Positions 31,466-40,860 of a stretch of DNA of 64,000 nt are shown here, piece after piece. The translations under genes and the position numbers were made by a program. Positions within the stretch are counted from its first letter, which is position 1; the number at the start of each line of letters is the position of its first letter. The notes beneath the pieces are model-generated. The model did no database searches, was not told the DNA's origin, and saw only the letters and a list, made by a program, of their open reading frames with translations. Source of the stretch: Blattabacterium cuenoti (GTDB taxonomy: Bacteria > Bacteroidota > Bacteroidia > Flavobacteriales > Blattabacteriaceae); NCBI RefSeq assembly GCF_014252115.1, contig NZ_CP059211.1:567802-631801 (forward strand), given 5' to 3'.

Positions 31466-32434
31466 ATGAAAAAGTTTCCAAGAATTGTATTTATAGGTTC
31501 AAATCATTTTTCTCTTCATTCTTTAAAAGAGTTATATTTAAAACAATACAATATTGTAGGAATAATTACAAATCCTGATAATCCATTTTCTAAAAAATCA
31601 GGAAAAAAAGCATTTACCCCTATAAAAATATATGCATTAGAAAATAATATTCCTTTTTTACAACCTGTAAATCTTAAAAATTCTTTTTTTTTAGAAAATA
31701 TAAAATCATGGAATGCTGATATACAAATTGTTGTATCTTTCCGGTTTCTACCTAAAGAAGTATGGAGTCTTCCTAAAATGGGATCTTTCAATTTACATGC
31801 TTCTCTACTTCCACAATATAGAGGTGCTGCTCCTATTAATTGGGTAATTATTAATGGAGAAGATAAAACTGGATTGACTACTTTTTTTATAGAAGAAAAA
31901 ATAGATTTTGGAAAAATACTTTTACAAAAAAAAATTCAAATAAAGAAAGAAGAAACTGCAGGAGAATTAGAAAAAAGATTAAAAAAAATTAGTGGCTCTA
32001 TAGTTATTAAAACTTTAGAAAATATTATAAATAATAAAATAAAACCTATTCCTCAAAAAAATATTGATTTTTCTTTATTAAAATGTGCACCAAAAATATA
32101 TAAAAAAGATTGTAGAATACAATGGAAAACTCTATCGATAGAATCGATTTATAACAAAATAAGAGGATTAAGTCCTTATCCTACAGCATGGACATTGTTA
32201 TTTTTTAATGAAAAAAAATTTTTTAGATTTAAAATTTTTATCGCTAAAAAAATATATAAAACACATACTTTTCCAATTGGATCCATATTTATTTTTTCAT
32301 TAAACAAAATGAATATATCTGTTAAAGAAGGTTTTATATCTATTATTGAAGGACAGATAGAAGGAAAAAAAAAAATGAATATTAAAAATTTGATTAACGG
32401 ACTGAAAATAAGAAAAAATCTTTTCGTTCAATAA
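31466..32434 (+). CDS. fmt: Methionyl-tRNA formyltransferase
   Basis: Formylates initiator Met-tRNA using 10-formyl-tetrahydrofolate. The 322-residue product has the hydrolase-like N-domain start RIVFIGSNHFSLHSLKEL, the catalytic FNLHASLLPQYRGAAPINW (with Asn/His), and a C-terminal OB-like domain with IRGLSPYPTAWT. The ATG at 31466 gives the normal family N-terminus. Retention of formylation fits a bacterial initiation system. Confidence 0.95.
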   Translation: MKKFPRIVFIGSNHFSLHSLKELYLKQYNIVGIITNPDNPFSKKSGKKAFTPIKIYALENNIPFLQPVNLKNSFFLENIKSWNADIQIVVSFRFLPKEVWSLPKMGSFNLHASLLPQYRGAAPINWVIINGEDKTGLTTFFIEEKIDFGKILLQKKIQIKKEETAGELEKRLKKISGSIVIKTLENIINNKIKPIPQKNIDFSLLKCAPKIYKKDCRIQWKTLSIESIYNKIRGLSPYPTAWTLLFFNEKKFFRFKIFIAKKIYKTHTFPIGSIFIFSLNKMNISVKEGFISIIEGQIEGKKKMNIKNLINGLKIRKNLFVQ

Positions 32435-32529
32435 AAATTTCAGTCATTTATCCTTTATATATATATTTGTTATTTCTATTATTAACTAGAAAATAATTTC
32501 CTAATTAACTAAAATTAAATACATTATTC

Positions 32530-32796
32530 ATGAATAAAACAGAATTGGTTAATTCAATAGCTGAAAAAACTGGAATAACAAAAATAAAAGCTAAAAATGT
32601 TACAGATGCCTTTATTGAAACAGTGATTGAATCCTTAAAAAAAGGAAATAAGGTAACTCTTGTCGGATTTGGAACCTTTTCTGTAATAGAAAGGCATCCC
32701 AGAAACGGAGTCAATCCTAGGACAGGAAAAAAAATACATATTCCAGGAAAAAAGGTAGCTAAATTTAAAATAGGAGCAGAATTATCAAAATTGTGA
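32530..32796 (+). CDS. hup: DNA-binding protein HU
   Basis: Dimeric nucleoid protein bending DNA. The 88-residue product has the HU signature: MNKTELVNSIAEKTGI, VTLVGFGTFSVIERHPRNGVNPRTGKKI, and VAKFKIGAELSKL. The flexible arm with the proline tip (RNGVNPRTG) is intact. It ends in TGA and is followed by a strong inverted repeat likely to be a terminator. The 95 bp upstream contains A/T-rich DNA with a weak TTTG...TAATTT promoter-like arrangement that I do not call separately. Confidence 0.94.
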   Translation: MNKTELVNSIAEKTGITKIKAKNVTDAFIETVIESLKKGNKVTLVGFGTFSVIERHPRNGVNPRTGKKIHIPGKKVAKFKIGAELSKL

Positions 32797-32818
32797 TTCT
32801 TAAAAAGAAAAAGAAGAA

Positions 32819-32852
32819 GAAAAGATAAAGTTTAAATAAACTTTATCTTTTC
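32819..32852. terminator. Rho-independent-like hairpin between hup and pdxH
   Basis: A perfect 16-bp inverted repeat (GAAAAGATAAAGTTTA, two-base loop, then its complement) is flanked by A-rich sequence on the left and T-rich on the right. It lies 22 bp past the hup stop and 21 bp before the convergent pdxH stop, so it could terminate both genes. The stem is AT-rich, which is usual here. Such a long perfect palindrome is the clearest terminator in the window. Confidence 0.7.
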
Positions 32853-32873
32853 TTTATAATCTAAGATTATTTA

Positions 32874-33527
32874 TTATGGATAAAATCTATATAAAATCCA
32901 TTTGTTTTTTTCTTCTAAAAAATAAACAAGTCTGTCATGTAATCTATTAGGTTGACCCTGCCAGAATTCCATTTTGTATGGTTTAATAATATACCCACCC
33001 CAATCAAAAGGACGTTTGACAATCTTTTTTCGAAAAAAATCATTCCATTTTTTATATTGTTTTAATAAATGATTTTTAGATGAAAGAATCATACTTTGTC
33101 TAGAGGTCCAACTTCCAATTTTATTTTCTCTAGGTCTGTTATGAAAATAATTATCTGATTTTTTTCTTGGAATTTTTGATGTTATTCCTTTAATAATAAT
33201 CTGTCTATCCGTATTTTTCCAATAAAAAGAAATACATACTTTTGGTATATTTTGAATTGCTCTTCCTTTTAAGCTATAATAATTTGTATAAAAAATAAAT
33301 CCACTTTCTGAATATTCTTTTAATAAAACAATTCTAGTTTCTGGACATCCATCTTTACCTATAGTAGAAATAGACATAGCATTAACTTCTTCATCTTTTT
33401 TATGAAAATATTTTTCTTGTTGAAACCAATTATCAAACAAATGAATAGGTTTTTTTGGAACATCAGATTCTAATAAAGAGTTTCTTGTATTATAATTTTT
33501 TCTTAATTTACTTAAATCAATAATCAT
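32874..33527 (-). CDS. pdxH: Pyridoxine/pyridoxamine 5'-phosphate oxidase
   Basis: FMN oxidase making pyridoxal 5'-phosphate, the last step of B6 synthesis. The 217-residue product has NAMSISTIGKDGCPETRIVLLKEY, FYTNYYSLKGRAI, and the C-terminal substrate/FMN signature reading EFWQGQPNRLHDRLVY and then WILYRFYP. The length is normal. The substrate comes from PdxA/PdxJ and the cofactor from RibF, both in the window. It is transcribed away from tRNA-Met (54 bp). Confidence 0.95.
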   Translation of the reverse strand: MIIDLSKLRKNYNTRNSLLESDVPKKPIHLFDNWFQQEKYFHKKDEEVNAMSISTIGKDGCPETRIVLLKEYSESGFIFYTNYYSLKGRAIQNIPKVCISFYWKNTDRQIIIKGITSKIPRKKSDNYFHNRPRENKIGSWTSRQSMILSSKNHLLKQYKKWNDFFRKKIVKRPFDWGGYIIKPYKMEFWQGQPNRLHDRLVYFLEEKNKWILYRFYP

Positions 33528-33580
33528 GATATTATTTATAAAAATATACTAACTTTATTATCAATTCTTTTATTATTTTA

Positions 33581-33654
33581 GGCGTGATAGCTCAGTTGGT
33601 TAGAGCGTTGGATTCATAACCCAGAGGTCGGGGGTTCAAATCCCCCTCACGCTA
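33581..33654 (+). tRNA. tRNA-Met (CAT), elongator type
   Basis: A 74-nt cloverleaf: acceptor GGCGTGA/TCACGCT, D-arm GCTC...GAGC with GG in the loop, anticodon loop TTCATAA, T-arm GGGGG-TTCAAAT-CCCCC, discriminator A. No CCA is encoded. The acceptor lacks the C4-G69/C5-G68 pairs linked to lysidine modification, so elongator tRNA-Met is favoured over tRNA-Ile2. The first pair is normal for an elongator rather than the mismatched initiator form. It lies 19 bp before the dnaN start on the same strand. Confidence 0.9.
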
Positions 33655-33673
33655 CAAAAATGAATTATCATAA

Positions 33674-34837
33674 ATGTACTTTTCTGTTTTTAATTATTCT
33701 CTATTAAGAAAATTACATATTTTATATAAAATCATAAATATTAATAATTTATCAAATTTAATTACTTTTGAAATTTCGAAAAAAAATAAATTAAAAATTA
33801 TATGGGGTTTAGATTCAAAAAATCTAATTTATACATTTATAGATATAAATGTTGAGGAATATACTAAAGAAGAAAAAGTAACTATATCCATAAAATTTAT
33901 GATAGATATTCTGAGTACATTCCAAAATGAAAGACTTTTTCTGAAAAAAAATAAAAAAAAGACATTGAGCATTCATTCTAAACAGGGTGTTTATGAAGTT
34001 CCTACTTTTTATTATGACTCACATTATGATAATATCCTTACTAAAATCAGTATTAGTAGTATAAAAATTTCTTTATTTTCAAGTATTTTTTTAAAAATAT
34101 TAGATAAAACTTTATTTGCCACTGGAGATAATAAATGGAATCCTATATTAAATGGAGTATTTTTTCAGTTTTTAACTAATAAAGCAAACTTCATAGCAAC
34201 AGATACTTACAAACTAATTAAATATACTATAAAAAATTTAAGAACAAATAAAAATTTTCAATTTATTGTATCTAGAAAACATTTAAACATAATTAAAGAA
34301 ATTATAAAAAAAGAATTTATAAGAAATGAAAAGAAAAAAAATATGATTATTATTAAAAAATTCAATAATCATATTTTTTTTCACTTTAAAAATCACATTT
34401 TTTTATGTCAATCAATAAATAAAAAGTATCCAAATTATCATTCTATTATTTCTTATAATAAAAAACATCATGCCTCTTTTATTATCAATAAATTTTTATT
34501 ATTAAATGCTATTAAAAGGTTTTCTATTCTTTCTAAAAAATATTTTTTTATTGATTTTCATATTAATCATAATAAATTAAACATTTGTAATCAAAATACT
34601 ATTGATAATGATAATTCTATTTTAGAATCAAAAATAGAATGTAAAGTAATTTTTGATGATCTTAAAAAGATTAAAATAGGCTTTAATACCAAATTTTTAA
34701 TTGAAATTCTATCTTCTTTAAATGAAGATTTTGTGTATTTTGAACTACATCATAAAATGGGAATTTTAAAACCATTATACAAACAAAAAAAAGAAGAATC
34801 AATTTTTATATTGATTATGTCTACAATAAAAACATGA
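33674..34837 (+). CDS. dnaN: DNA polymerase III beta sliding clamp
   Basis: Ring-shaped processivity clamp. The 387-residue sequence is divergent but recognisable: N-terminal FNYSLLRKLHILYKIININN, the central LDKTLFATGDNKWNPILNGVFFQF with FIATDTYKLIKYT, and a C-terminus ending near FILIMSTIKT, comparable to the usual end with its PMxL-type segment. Isoleucine, lysine and asparagine enrichment reflects base composition. It lies between tRNA-Met and pheT (4-nt overlap with pheT, ATGA), away from any dnaA. Confidence 0.85.
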   Translation: MYFSVFNYSLLRKLHILYKIININNLSNLITFEISKKNKLKIIWGLDSKNLIYTFIDINVEEYTKEEKVTISIKFMIDILSTFQNERLFLKKNKKKTLSIHSKQGVYEVPTFYYDSHYDNILTKISISSIKISLFSSIFLKILDKTLFATGDNKWNPILNGVFFQFLTNKANFIATDTYKLIKYTIKNLRTNKNFQFIVSRKHLNIIKEIIKKEFIRNEKKKNMIIIKKFNNHIFFHFKNHIFLCQSINKKYPNYHSIISYNKKHHASFIINKFLLLNAIKRFSILSKKYFFIDFHINHNKLNICNQNTIDNDNSILESKIECKVIFDDLKKIKIGFNTKFLIEILSSLNEDFVYFELHHKMGILKPLYKQKKEESIFILIMSTIKT

Positions 34838-36900
34838 AAATATCATTAAATTGGATAAAAAAATATGTATTTCCTCTTGAAATAAGTGAAAATGAAATAT
34901 CCAATATACTGACTGATATTGGATTAACAACAAAAAAAGTATTTAGTATAAATAAAGATTTTATTCTAGATATAGAAATTACACCAAATCGAACAGATGC
35001 CATGAGTCATTATGGTGTTGCACGTGATTTATATACTGTTTTAAAATTTCGTGGATATAAAGTTCATTTATTAAAACCAATTATCAATAAAGATAAAACT
35101 GACGATTTATGTAATCAATCTGATATTCATATTTTTATGAAAAAAAACGAAAAATATATAAGATATTCTGGAATATTAATTTCTAAAATAAAAACAAAAC
35201 CATCTCCATATTGGTTAATATCTAGATTAAAATCTATAGGAATAAAATCTATAAATAATATAATAGATACAATAAATTTTGTTATGTATGAATTGGGCCA
35301 ACCTATACATATATTTGATATGGATAAAATAGAAGGTAAAAAAATCATAATAAAAAATGCGGAAAAAGGTACAGATTTTCAATTATCAAATAATATTAGA
35401 TTAAAACTTAATGAAAAAGATTTAGTTATTTATGATAGTGTAAAACCATTATCCATAGCTGGAATAATCAATAACCCTATATCCAGCATAAATATGAAAA
35501 CAAAAAATATTTTTATTGGAAGTGCTTGTTTTCATTCCAATATTATTAGAGATATAATAAAAAGACATTCTATCAAAATAGAAACACAACATCTTTTTGA
35601 AAAAGAAAATGATCCTAACCAAACAGTAAACGCTTTACAAAGAACAGTTTTTCTTATAAAAGAAATAATGAATAATAAAATAGAATATTCTAAAATTATT
35701 GATTTTTATCCCAATCCTACATCTTTACCGAAAATAAAACTTCGTTATAATAAAATCATAAATACTATAGGCAAAAAAATATCGAAAAAAAAAATAAAAA
35801 AAATTTTATTATTATTGGAAATAATAATTCTATATGAAAATGATAAATATTTATTTATCAGTGTTCCTTCCTATAGAACAGATGTTAAAAGAGAAATAGA
35901 TGTTATTGAAGAAATTTTACGGATTTATGGAATTCACCAAATTACGGTATATAATAAAATGAAAATACCTACACTTCACAAGTGTTTTTACAAAACAGAA
36001 TATGAGATACAAAAAATACTTTTTGAACAACTAGTTTGTTATGGTTTTCAAGAAATTATTTCTTCCACTATGGTAAATGAAGATAAATATTCTTCTTTAT
36101 TCAATTCTTTTTTTAACAGAAAAGAAATTAAAGTTCTCAACCCAATAAATCATAATCATAAAATTATGCGTTCTAGCTTATTATTTAGTATGATAGATTG
36201 TATAAAATACAATTATAATAATAATAGAACTGACTCAATTATAAAATTTTTTGAATTAGGAAAAGTCTATTACAAAAACAATAGAAAATTCTTAGAAAAA
36301 ACTTACCTTGGAATAAGCATATCAGAAAAAAACAAAATTGGATCGAAAAATTATCCTTTTTTTTATCTAAAAGGAGTTATTGAACAAATTTTTCAAAAAA
36401 GCGGAATATGCAATTATACTCAAATACTTTCTAAACATCCGTTATTGGAAAACGGTATTTCTATACTATATAATCAAAAAAAATTAGTCGAACTAGGAAA
36501 ATTTAAAAAAATTATTTTAAAAAAAAATGAAATATTTTATGCGGAAATCGATTGGAAATATCTAGTATCTATAATTCAAAAAAAGAAAATAACTTATATT
36601 CCATTTTCAAAATATCCTAGTTCAAGAAGAGATTTATCGTTATTAGTAGATAAAACTGTTTCATTTGAAAAAATGAATCAATTAATCAAAAAAAAAGAAA
36701 ATCATATAATTAAAAAAATTAAAATATATGATTTGTATGAAGGAGAAAATTTACCTGTTTCAAAGAAATCTTATACTGTAAGTTTTTTCTTTGAAAGTGA
36801 AAAAAAAACATTAACTAATAAAATTATTAATATCTCAATGAAAGAAATTGAATTTTTTTTAAAAAAAGAATTAAAAGCTGAGATAAGAAAAAAAACATAA
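34834..36900 (+). CDS. pheT: Phenylalanyl-tRNA synthetase beta subunit, lacking the tRNA-binding OB domain
   Basis: Beta subunit of heterotetrameric PheRS; PheS is not in the window. The protein is 688 residues versus ~795-810 in typical bacteria. The N-terminus (MKISLNWIKKYV...ILTDIGLTTKKV) joins directly at residues ~35-43 to the segment with IEITPNRTDAMSHYGVARD, which in full-length PheT lies near residue 155. The EMAPII-like OB tRNA-binding module of roughly 105 residues is therefore missing. The B3/B4 editing region (ending near GQPIHIFDMDKI), B5 domain (PSYRTDVKREIDVIEEILRIYG) and C-terminal anticodon-binding domain (FSKYPSSRRDLSLLV) are present. The frame is intact, so this is a clean domain loss. 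Confidence 0.92.
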   Translation: MKISLNWIKKYVFPLEISENEISNILTDIGLTTKKVFSINKDFILDIEITPNRTDAMSHYGVARDLYTVLKFRGYKVHLLKPIINKDKTDDLCNQSDIHIFMKKNEKYIRYSGILISKIKTKPSPYWLISRLKSIGIKSINNIIDTINFVMYELGQPIHIFDMDKIEGKKIIIKNAEKGTDFQLSNNIRLKLNEKDLVIYDSVKPLSIAGIINNPISSINMKTKNIFIGSACFHSNIIRDIIKRHSIKIETQHLFEKENDPNQTVNALQRTVFLIKEIMNNKIEYSKIIDFYPNPTSLPKIKLRYNKIINTIGKKISKKKIKKILLLLEIIILYENDKYLFISVPSYRTDVKREIDVIEEILRIYGIHQITVYNKMKIPTLHKCFYKTEYEIQKILFEQLVCYGFQEIISSTMVNEDKYSSLFNSFFNRKEIKVLNPINHNHKIMRSSLLFSMIDCIKYNYNNNRTDSIIKFFELGKVYYKNNRKFLEKTYLGISISEKNKIGSKNYPFFYLKGVIEQIFQKSGICNYTQILSKHPLLENGISILYNQKKLVELGKFKKIILKKNEIFYAEIDWKYLVSIIQKKKITYIPFSKYPSSRRDLSLLVDKTVSFEKMNQLIKKKENHIIKKIKIYDLYEGENLPVSKKSYTVSFFFESEKKTLTNKIINISMKEIEFFLKKELKAEIRKKT

Positions 36901-38343
36901 TTATATAGAATAAGATAGTTTTTTCAAAATTTTTTTTAATCCAGTTTCTTTTTCTATAATTTTAGATATTTCTTTTACATGAATTCTTTTTTGTTTCATG
37001 CTATCTCTATTTCTCATTGTTACTGTATGTGTTTTTATAGTATCATAATCTATAGTAAAACAAAATGGTGTTCCTATAGCGTCTTGTCTTCTATATAATT
37101 TTCCAATAGATTTTTTTTCATCATAAATCAATCGATGACAAATTTTTATATCATTAAATATTTTTTTCGCTATTTCTGGTAATCCATCTTTTTTAACTAA
37201 TGGAAATATAGCAGCTTTAACTGGAGATAAATAATAAGGAAGTTTCAAGACTACACGTATAGTTCCGTTTTCCAATTTTTCTTTTTTTAAGGAAGAAGAA
37301 AATATAGCCAAAAAAAAACGGTCTAATCCTAATGATGTTTCTATAACATAAGGAATATAATTTTTTTTCAATTCAAAAACTCTTAATTTTTTTTTAGAAA
37401 AAAATTCATGACTTTTTAAATCAAAATCCCTACGAGAATGAATTCCTTCTATTTCTTTAAATCCAAAAGGAAAATGAAATTCTATATCTGAACCTGCACT
37501 TGCATAATGAGCTAAATGATCATGATCAGATAATCTATAGGATTTTTTATCTCCTAAATTTAATTCTAAATGCCATTTCAATCTAGAATTTTTCCAATAT
37601 TCATACCATTTAATTTCTTCTTCAGGAAGAATAAAAAATTGCATTTCCATTTGTTCAAATTCACGCATTCTAAACAAAAATTTTCTTGCAAAAATTTCAT
37701 TTCTAAATGATTTTCCTATTTGAGCAATTCCAAATGGAATTTTCATTCTATTAGATTTTATAACATTATAAAAATTTGAAAATATACCTTGAGCTGTTTC
37801 AGGACGAAGAAATAAATTTTTTTCATTTTTTATTTCAAACATCATATTAAAATGACGAATTTCTGTCCAATTCTTTGTTTTAAATACAGGATCACAAATA
37901 CATAATTCATCAATTAAAACTCTTATATCTAAAAAATCCTTTTTTTTTAAAGATTGAGACAAACGAGATAATGTTTTCTCTTTTTTTTTAGGATCATCTA
38001 AAAAATTTTTTTCCACATATTCTTGGATCAAAATTTCAGGACGATATCTTTTTTTAGAATCTTTATTATCAATTAATAATTCGTTAAATTTATCTACATG
38101 ACCAGATGCATACCAAACATCGGAATGCATAAGTATAGAAGAATCCAATCCTACTATATTTTCATGAAGTTGAGTCATAGACTTCCACCAAAATTCTTTT
38201 ATATTATTTTTTAACTCAACTCCATATGGCCCATAATCATAAATAGCATTCAATCCTCCATATATTTCGCTAGAAGGAAAAATAAAACCATAAATTTTTG
38301 CATGAGAAATTAAAAAATCAAAAAAATGATTATATTTTTTCAT
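36901..38343 (-). CDS. glyS: Glycyl-tRNA synthetase (dimeric class IIa type)
   Basis: Charges tRNA-Gly. The 480-residue protein is the single-chain dimeric type rather than the alpha2beta2 GlyQ/GlyS type. Motif 1 region is GFIFPSSEIYGGLNAIYDYGP, motif 2 has FRNEIFARKFLFRMREFEQMEMQFF, and motif 3 is YVIETSLGLDRFFLA. Glycine-site residues include RPETAQGIF. The anticodon-binding domain is at the C-terminus (VKAAIFPLVKKDGLPEIA). It is convergent with pheT, with stops adjacent. Confidence 0.94.
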   Translation of the reverse strand: MKKYNHFFDFLISHAKIYGFIFPSSEIYGGLNAIYDYGPYGVELKNNIKEFWWKSMTQLHENIVGLDSSILMHSDVWYASGHVDKFNELLIDNKDSKKRYRPEILIQEYVEKNFLDDPKKKEKTLSRLSQSLKKKDFLDIRVLIDELCICDPVFKTKNWTEIRHFNMMFEIKNEKNLFLRPETAQGIFSNFYNVIKSNRMKIPFGIAQIGKSFRNEIFARKFLFRMREFEQMEMQFFILPEEEIKWYEYWKNSRLKWHLELNLGDKKSYRLSDHDHLAHYASAGSDIEFHFPFGFKEIEGIHSRRDFDLKSHEFFSKKKLRVFELKKNYIPYVIETSLGLDRFFLAIFSSSLKKEKLENGTIRVVLKLPYYLSPVKAAIFPLVKKDGLPEIAKKIFNDIKICHRLIYDEKKSIGKLYRRQDAIGTPFCFTIDYDTIKTHTVTMRNRDSMKQKRIHVKEISKIIEKETGLKKILKKLSYSI

Positions 38344-38349
38344 ATTTTA

Positions 38350-39297
38350 CTATACACATAAAGATAAATATTTTTCCAAATCTAATGCAGCCATACATCC
38401 AGTTCCAGCGGAAGTTATAGCTTGACGATAATTAGGATCTTGTACATCTCCTGCAGCAAAAACTCCTGGTTTATTTGTTGTTGTTTTTCCTTTTTGTACA
38501 ATAATATAACCTTTTTCATCTAAATCTAATTCATTTTTAAATATTTCTGTATTAGGAATATGTCCAATAGTAATAAATAAACCACTAATTAAAATAGTTT
38601 TATTCGTTTTATTTTTTGAATTAATGATTTTAATACCTTCTAGAAAATCATTTCCAACAATATCTGTGATATTAGTACAGAATAAAACATTAATATTATT
38701 TTTTTTTGAAATATGATATTGCAAGATTTTTGATGCTTTAAAATGATCTTTTCTAACTATTAAATATACTCTTTTACAAATTTTTGACAAATAATTTGCT
38801 GCTTCTAAAGCAGAATCTCCTCCTCCTATTACTGCTACATCTTTTTCTTTATGAAAAAAACCATCACAAGTAGCACAAAAAGAAACTCCTAGTCCAATGA
38901 ATTTCTTTTCTTTGTTTTTTCCTAAAAATTTAGGGGTAGAACCTGTAGCTATAATCACTCCCCTACTTTTTATACATTTTTTTTCTCCAAAAAAAATATA
39001 ATGTATACCTCCTTCTTTATTAGATAAAACCACACGGCTTACTGATTCGTTTATTATTTTAGTATGAAAACGTCTTGCTTGCTTATCACAATTATTCATT
39101 AGATCATTTCCGTTAATTCCTTTTGGAAATCCAAGATAATTATCCACATCACTTGTAGTAGTCAACTGTCCTCCAGGTTGAAGTCCAGTAAAAAGAACTG
39201 GATTCATATTAGCTCTTGCCGTATACACAGCGGCAGAATAACCAGCAGGACCAGACCCAATAATTACACAATTTTGTATTTTTTTTTTGAATAACAT
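38350..39297 (-). CDS. trxB: Thioredoxin reductase
   Basis: NADPH-dependent flavoprotein reducing thioredoxin. The 315-residue product has the FAD motif VIIGSGPAGYSAA at residues 11-23, the redox-active CATC at 141-144, the NADPH motif VIGGGDSALEAANYL, and FAAGDVQDPNYRQAITSAGTGCMAA near the C-terminus. It is 6 bp upstream of glyS on the same strand. No deviations from the family are visible. Confidence 0.96.
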   Translation of the reverse strand: MLFKKKIQNCVIIGSGPAGYSAAVYTARANMNPVLFTGLQPGGQLTTTSDVDNYLGFPKGINGNDLMNNCDKQARRFHTKIINESVSRVVLSNKEGGIHYIFFGEKKCIKSRGVIIATGSTPKFLGKNKEKKFIGLGVSFCATCDGFFHKEKDVAVIGGGDSALEAANYLSKICKRVYLIVRKDHFKASKILQYHISKKNNINVLFCTNITDIVGNDFLEGIKIINSKNKTNKTILISGLFITIGHIPNTEIFKNELDLDEKGYIIVQKGKTTTNKPGVFAAGDVQDPNYRQAITSAGTGCMAALDLEKYLSLCV

Positions 39298-39362
39298 AAA
39301 AATATTTATTTCTTTATTTAGAAAAAATTTTTAATTTTTATTAATTAATAAATTATGGCATT

Positions 39363-39797
39363 ATGAATTGCTTAATCTCTTTTATAAAAAAACATTTATT
39401 TTTGAAAAAAATAAAGAATAAAGTTTATATATTTTGCGTAATCAGAAAAAAATTTTATCTTTTTACTCAAGAAGAAGTAATACGTCAATATATAATTTTT
39501 TTATTAAAAAAATTGAAAAACTATAAAAATTCTAATATATGGGTGGAATATCCTTTAAAAATAAATAAGCTAAATAAACGATTAGATATTCTAGTTCAAC
39601 TTAAAAAAAAACCACATATACTTATTGAATGTAAAACTCCCAAAATTTCCATTACACAAAAAACTTTCGATCAAATTTCTATATATAATCAAACTGTAAA
39701 AGCTCCATTTTTAATGGTAAGTAATGGAGTAAAAAATTTTATTTTTCAAATTGATAAATACAAAAAAAAATTTTTTTTTCTAAAAAAAATTCCATAA
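39363..39797 (+). CDS. Small PD-(D/E)XK protein, HsdR N-terminal-like
   Basis: A 144-residue protein resembling the stand-alone 'type I restriction enzyme R N-terminal domain' proteins of Bacteroidetes. The nuclease-fold motif is RLDILV with Asp75, then ILIECKTPK with Glu89-x-Lys91, followed by FDQISIYNQTVKAPFLMVSNG. No methylase, specificity subunit or helicase is nearby, so it is not a restriction system here. Its role is unknown; retention in a reduced genome suggests DNA repair or RNA processing, which is inference. Confidence 0.75.
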   Translation: MNCLISFIKKHLFLKKIKNKVYIFCVIRKKFYLFTQEEVIRQYIIFLLKKLKNYKNSNIWVEYPLKINKLNKRLDILVQLKKKPHILIECKTPKISITQKTFDQISIYNQTVKAPFLMVSNGVKNFIFQIDKYKKKFFFLKKIP

Positions 39798-39820
39798 ACA
39801 TAAAAAATTCTAATTAGTTT

Positions 39821-40828
39821 TTATCCTAAAGAATGCATATAATCAATAAGATCTAATAATTTTGTAGAATAACCAATTTCATTATCATACCAAGAAACTA
39901 TTTTTAAAAAATTGGAATTCAACATAATACTAGAATTTGCGTCAAAAATAGAAATTCTTGCATCTCCCAAAAAATCAGTAGAAACAACTGGATCTTCTGT
40001 ATATCCTAATATTCCTTTTAATGTAGTTTCAGAAGCTTGTTTCAAACAAAACTTAATTCTTTCAAAATTAGTATTATTTTTTAATTTAACCGTAAAATCC
40101 AAAACGGAAACATCTGCTACAGGTACTCTAAAAGCCATTCCTGTTAATTTACCATTTAAACTAGGAATAATTTTTCCTACTGCATTAGCCGCTCCTGTTG
40201 AGGATGGAATTATATTAACCAATGAAGATCTTCCACCCCTCCAATCTCTATAAGAAACAGAATCAACAACTTTTTGAGTTGCAGTTGAAGCATGTATAGT
40301 CGTCATCAACCCCTCAGATATTCCAAAATTATCATTCAAAACTTTAACAATTGGAGCCATACAATTTGTAGTACAAGAAGCATTAGATACAATATTCTGA
40401 TTTTTTTTCAAATCTTTATGATTTACACCCATAACAAACATGGGTATATCATCTTTAGGAGGTGCTGATAAAATCACTTTTTTAGCTCCTGATTTTAAAT
40501 GAGCATTAGCTGAATTTTTAGTCAAAAATAAACCAGTAGACTCAACAACATATTCTATATTTAGATTTTTCCAATTTAGTTTCTCCGGATTTTTTTCGTT
40601 ACTTACCTTTATTCGTTTTTCATTTAATATTAGATAATTTTTATCTTCAATGCGAATATTTCCTTTCAAATTACCATGAACAGAATCGTATTTTAACATA
40701 TATGCCAAATATTCTATAGATACTAAATCATTTATAGATATTACTTCAATATTATTTCTGTTTAAAGCATTCAATAAAACTAGTTTTCCTATTCTTCCAA
40801 TTCCATTAATTCCTATTTTAATAGACAT
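39821..40828 (-). CDS. gapA: Glyceraldehyde-3-phosphate dehydrogenase
   Basis: NAD(P)-dependent oxidation/phosphorylation of glyceraldehyde 3-phosphate in glycolysis, or the reverse in gluconeogenesis. The 335-residue protein starts [13 protein letters not shown], with the catalytic Cys152 in [29 protein letters not shown] in the phosphate site, and [16 protein letters not shown] at the C-terminus. With pckA present, a gluconeogenic role is plausible. It is 32 bp downstream of lepA on the same strand. Confidence 0.96.
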   Translation of the reverse strand: MSIKIGINGIGRIGKLVLLNALNRNNIEVISINDLVSIEYLAYMLKYDSVHGNLKGNIRIEDKNYLILNEKRIKVSNEKNPEKLNWKNLNIEYVVESTGLFLTKNSANAHLKSGAKKVILSAPPKDDIPMFVMGVNHKDLKKNQNIVSNASCTTNCMAPIVKVLNDNFGISEGLMTTIHASTATQKVVDSVSYRDWRGGRSSLVNIIPSSTGAANAVGKIIPSLNGKLTGMAFRVPVADVSVLDFTVKLKNNTNFERIKFCLKQASETTLKGILGYTEDPVVSTDFLGDARISIFDANSSIMLNSNFLKIVSWYDNEIGYSTKLLDLIDYMHSLG

Positions 40829-40860
40829 ATTAAAAATATTTATTTTTATTTCTTGTAAAA

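Noticed and set aside
39363..39797. Part of a type I restriction system
   Set aside because: No HsdM, HsdS or helicase domain nearby; the protein stands alone.
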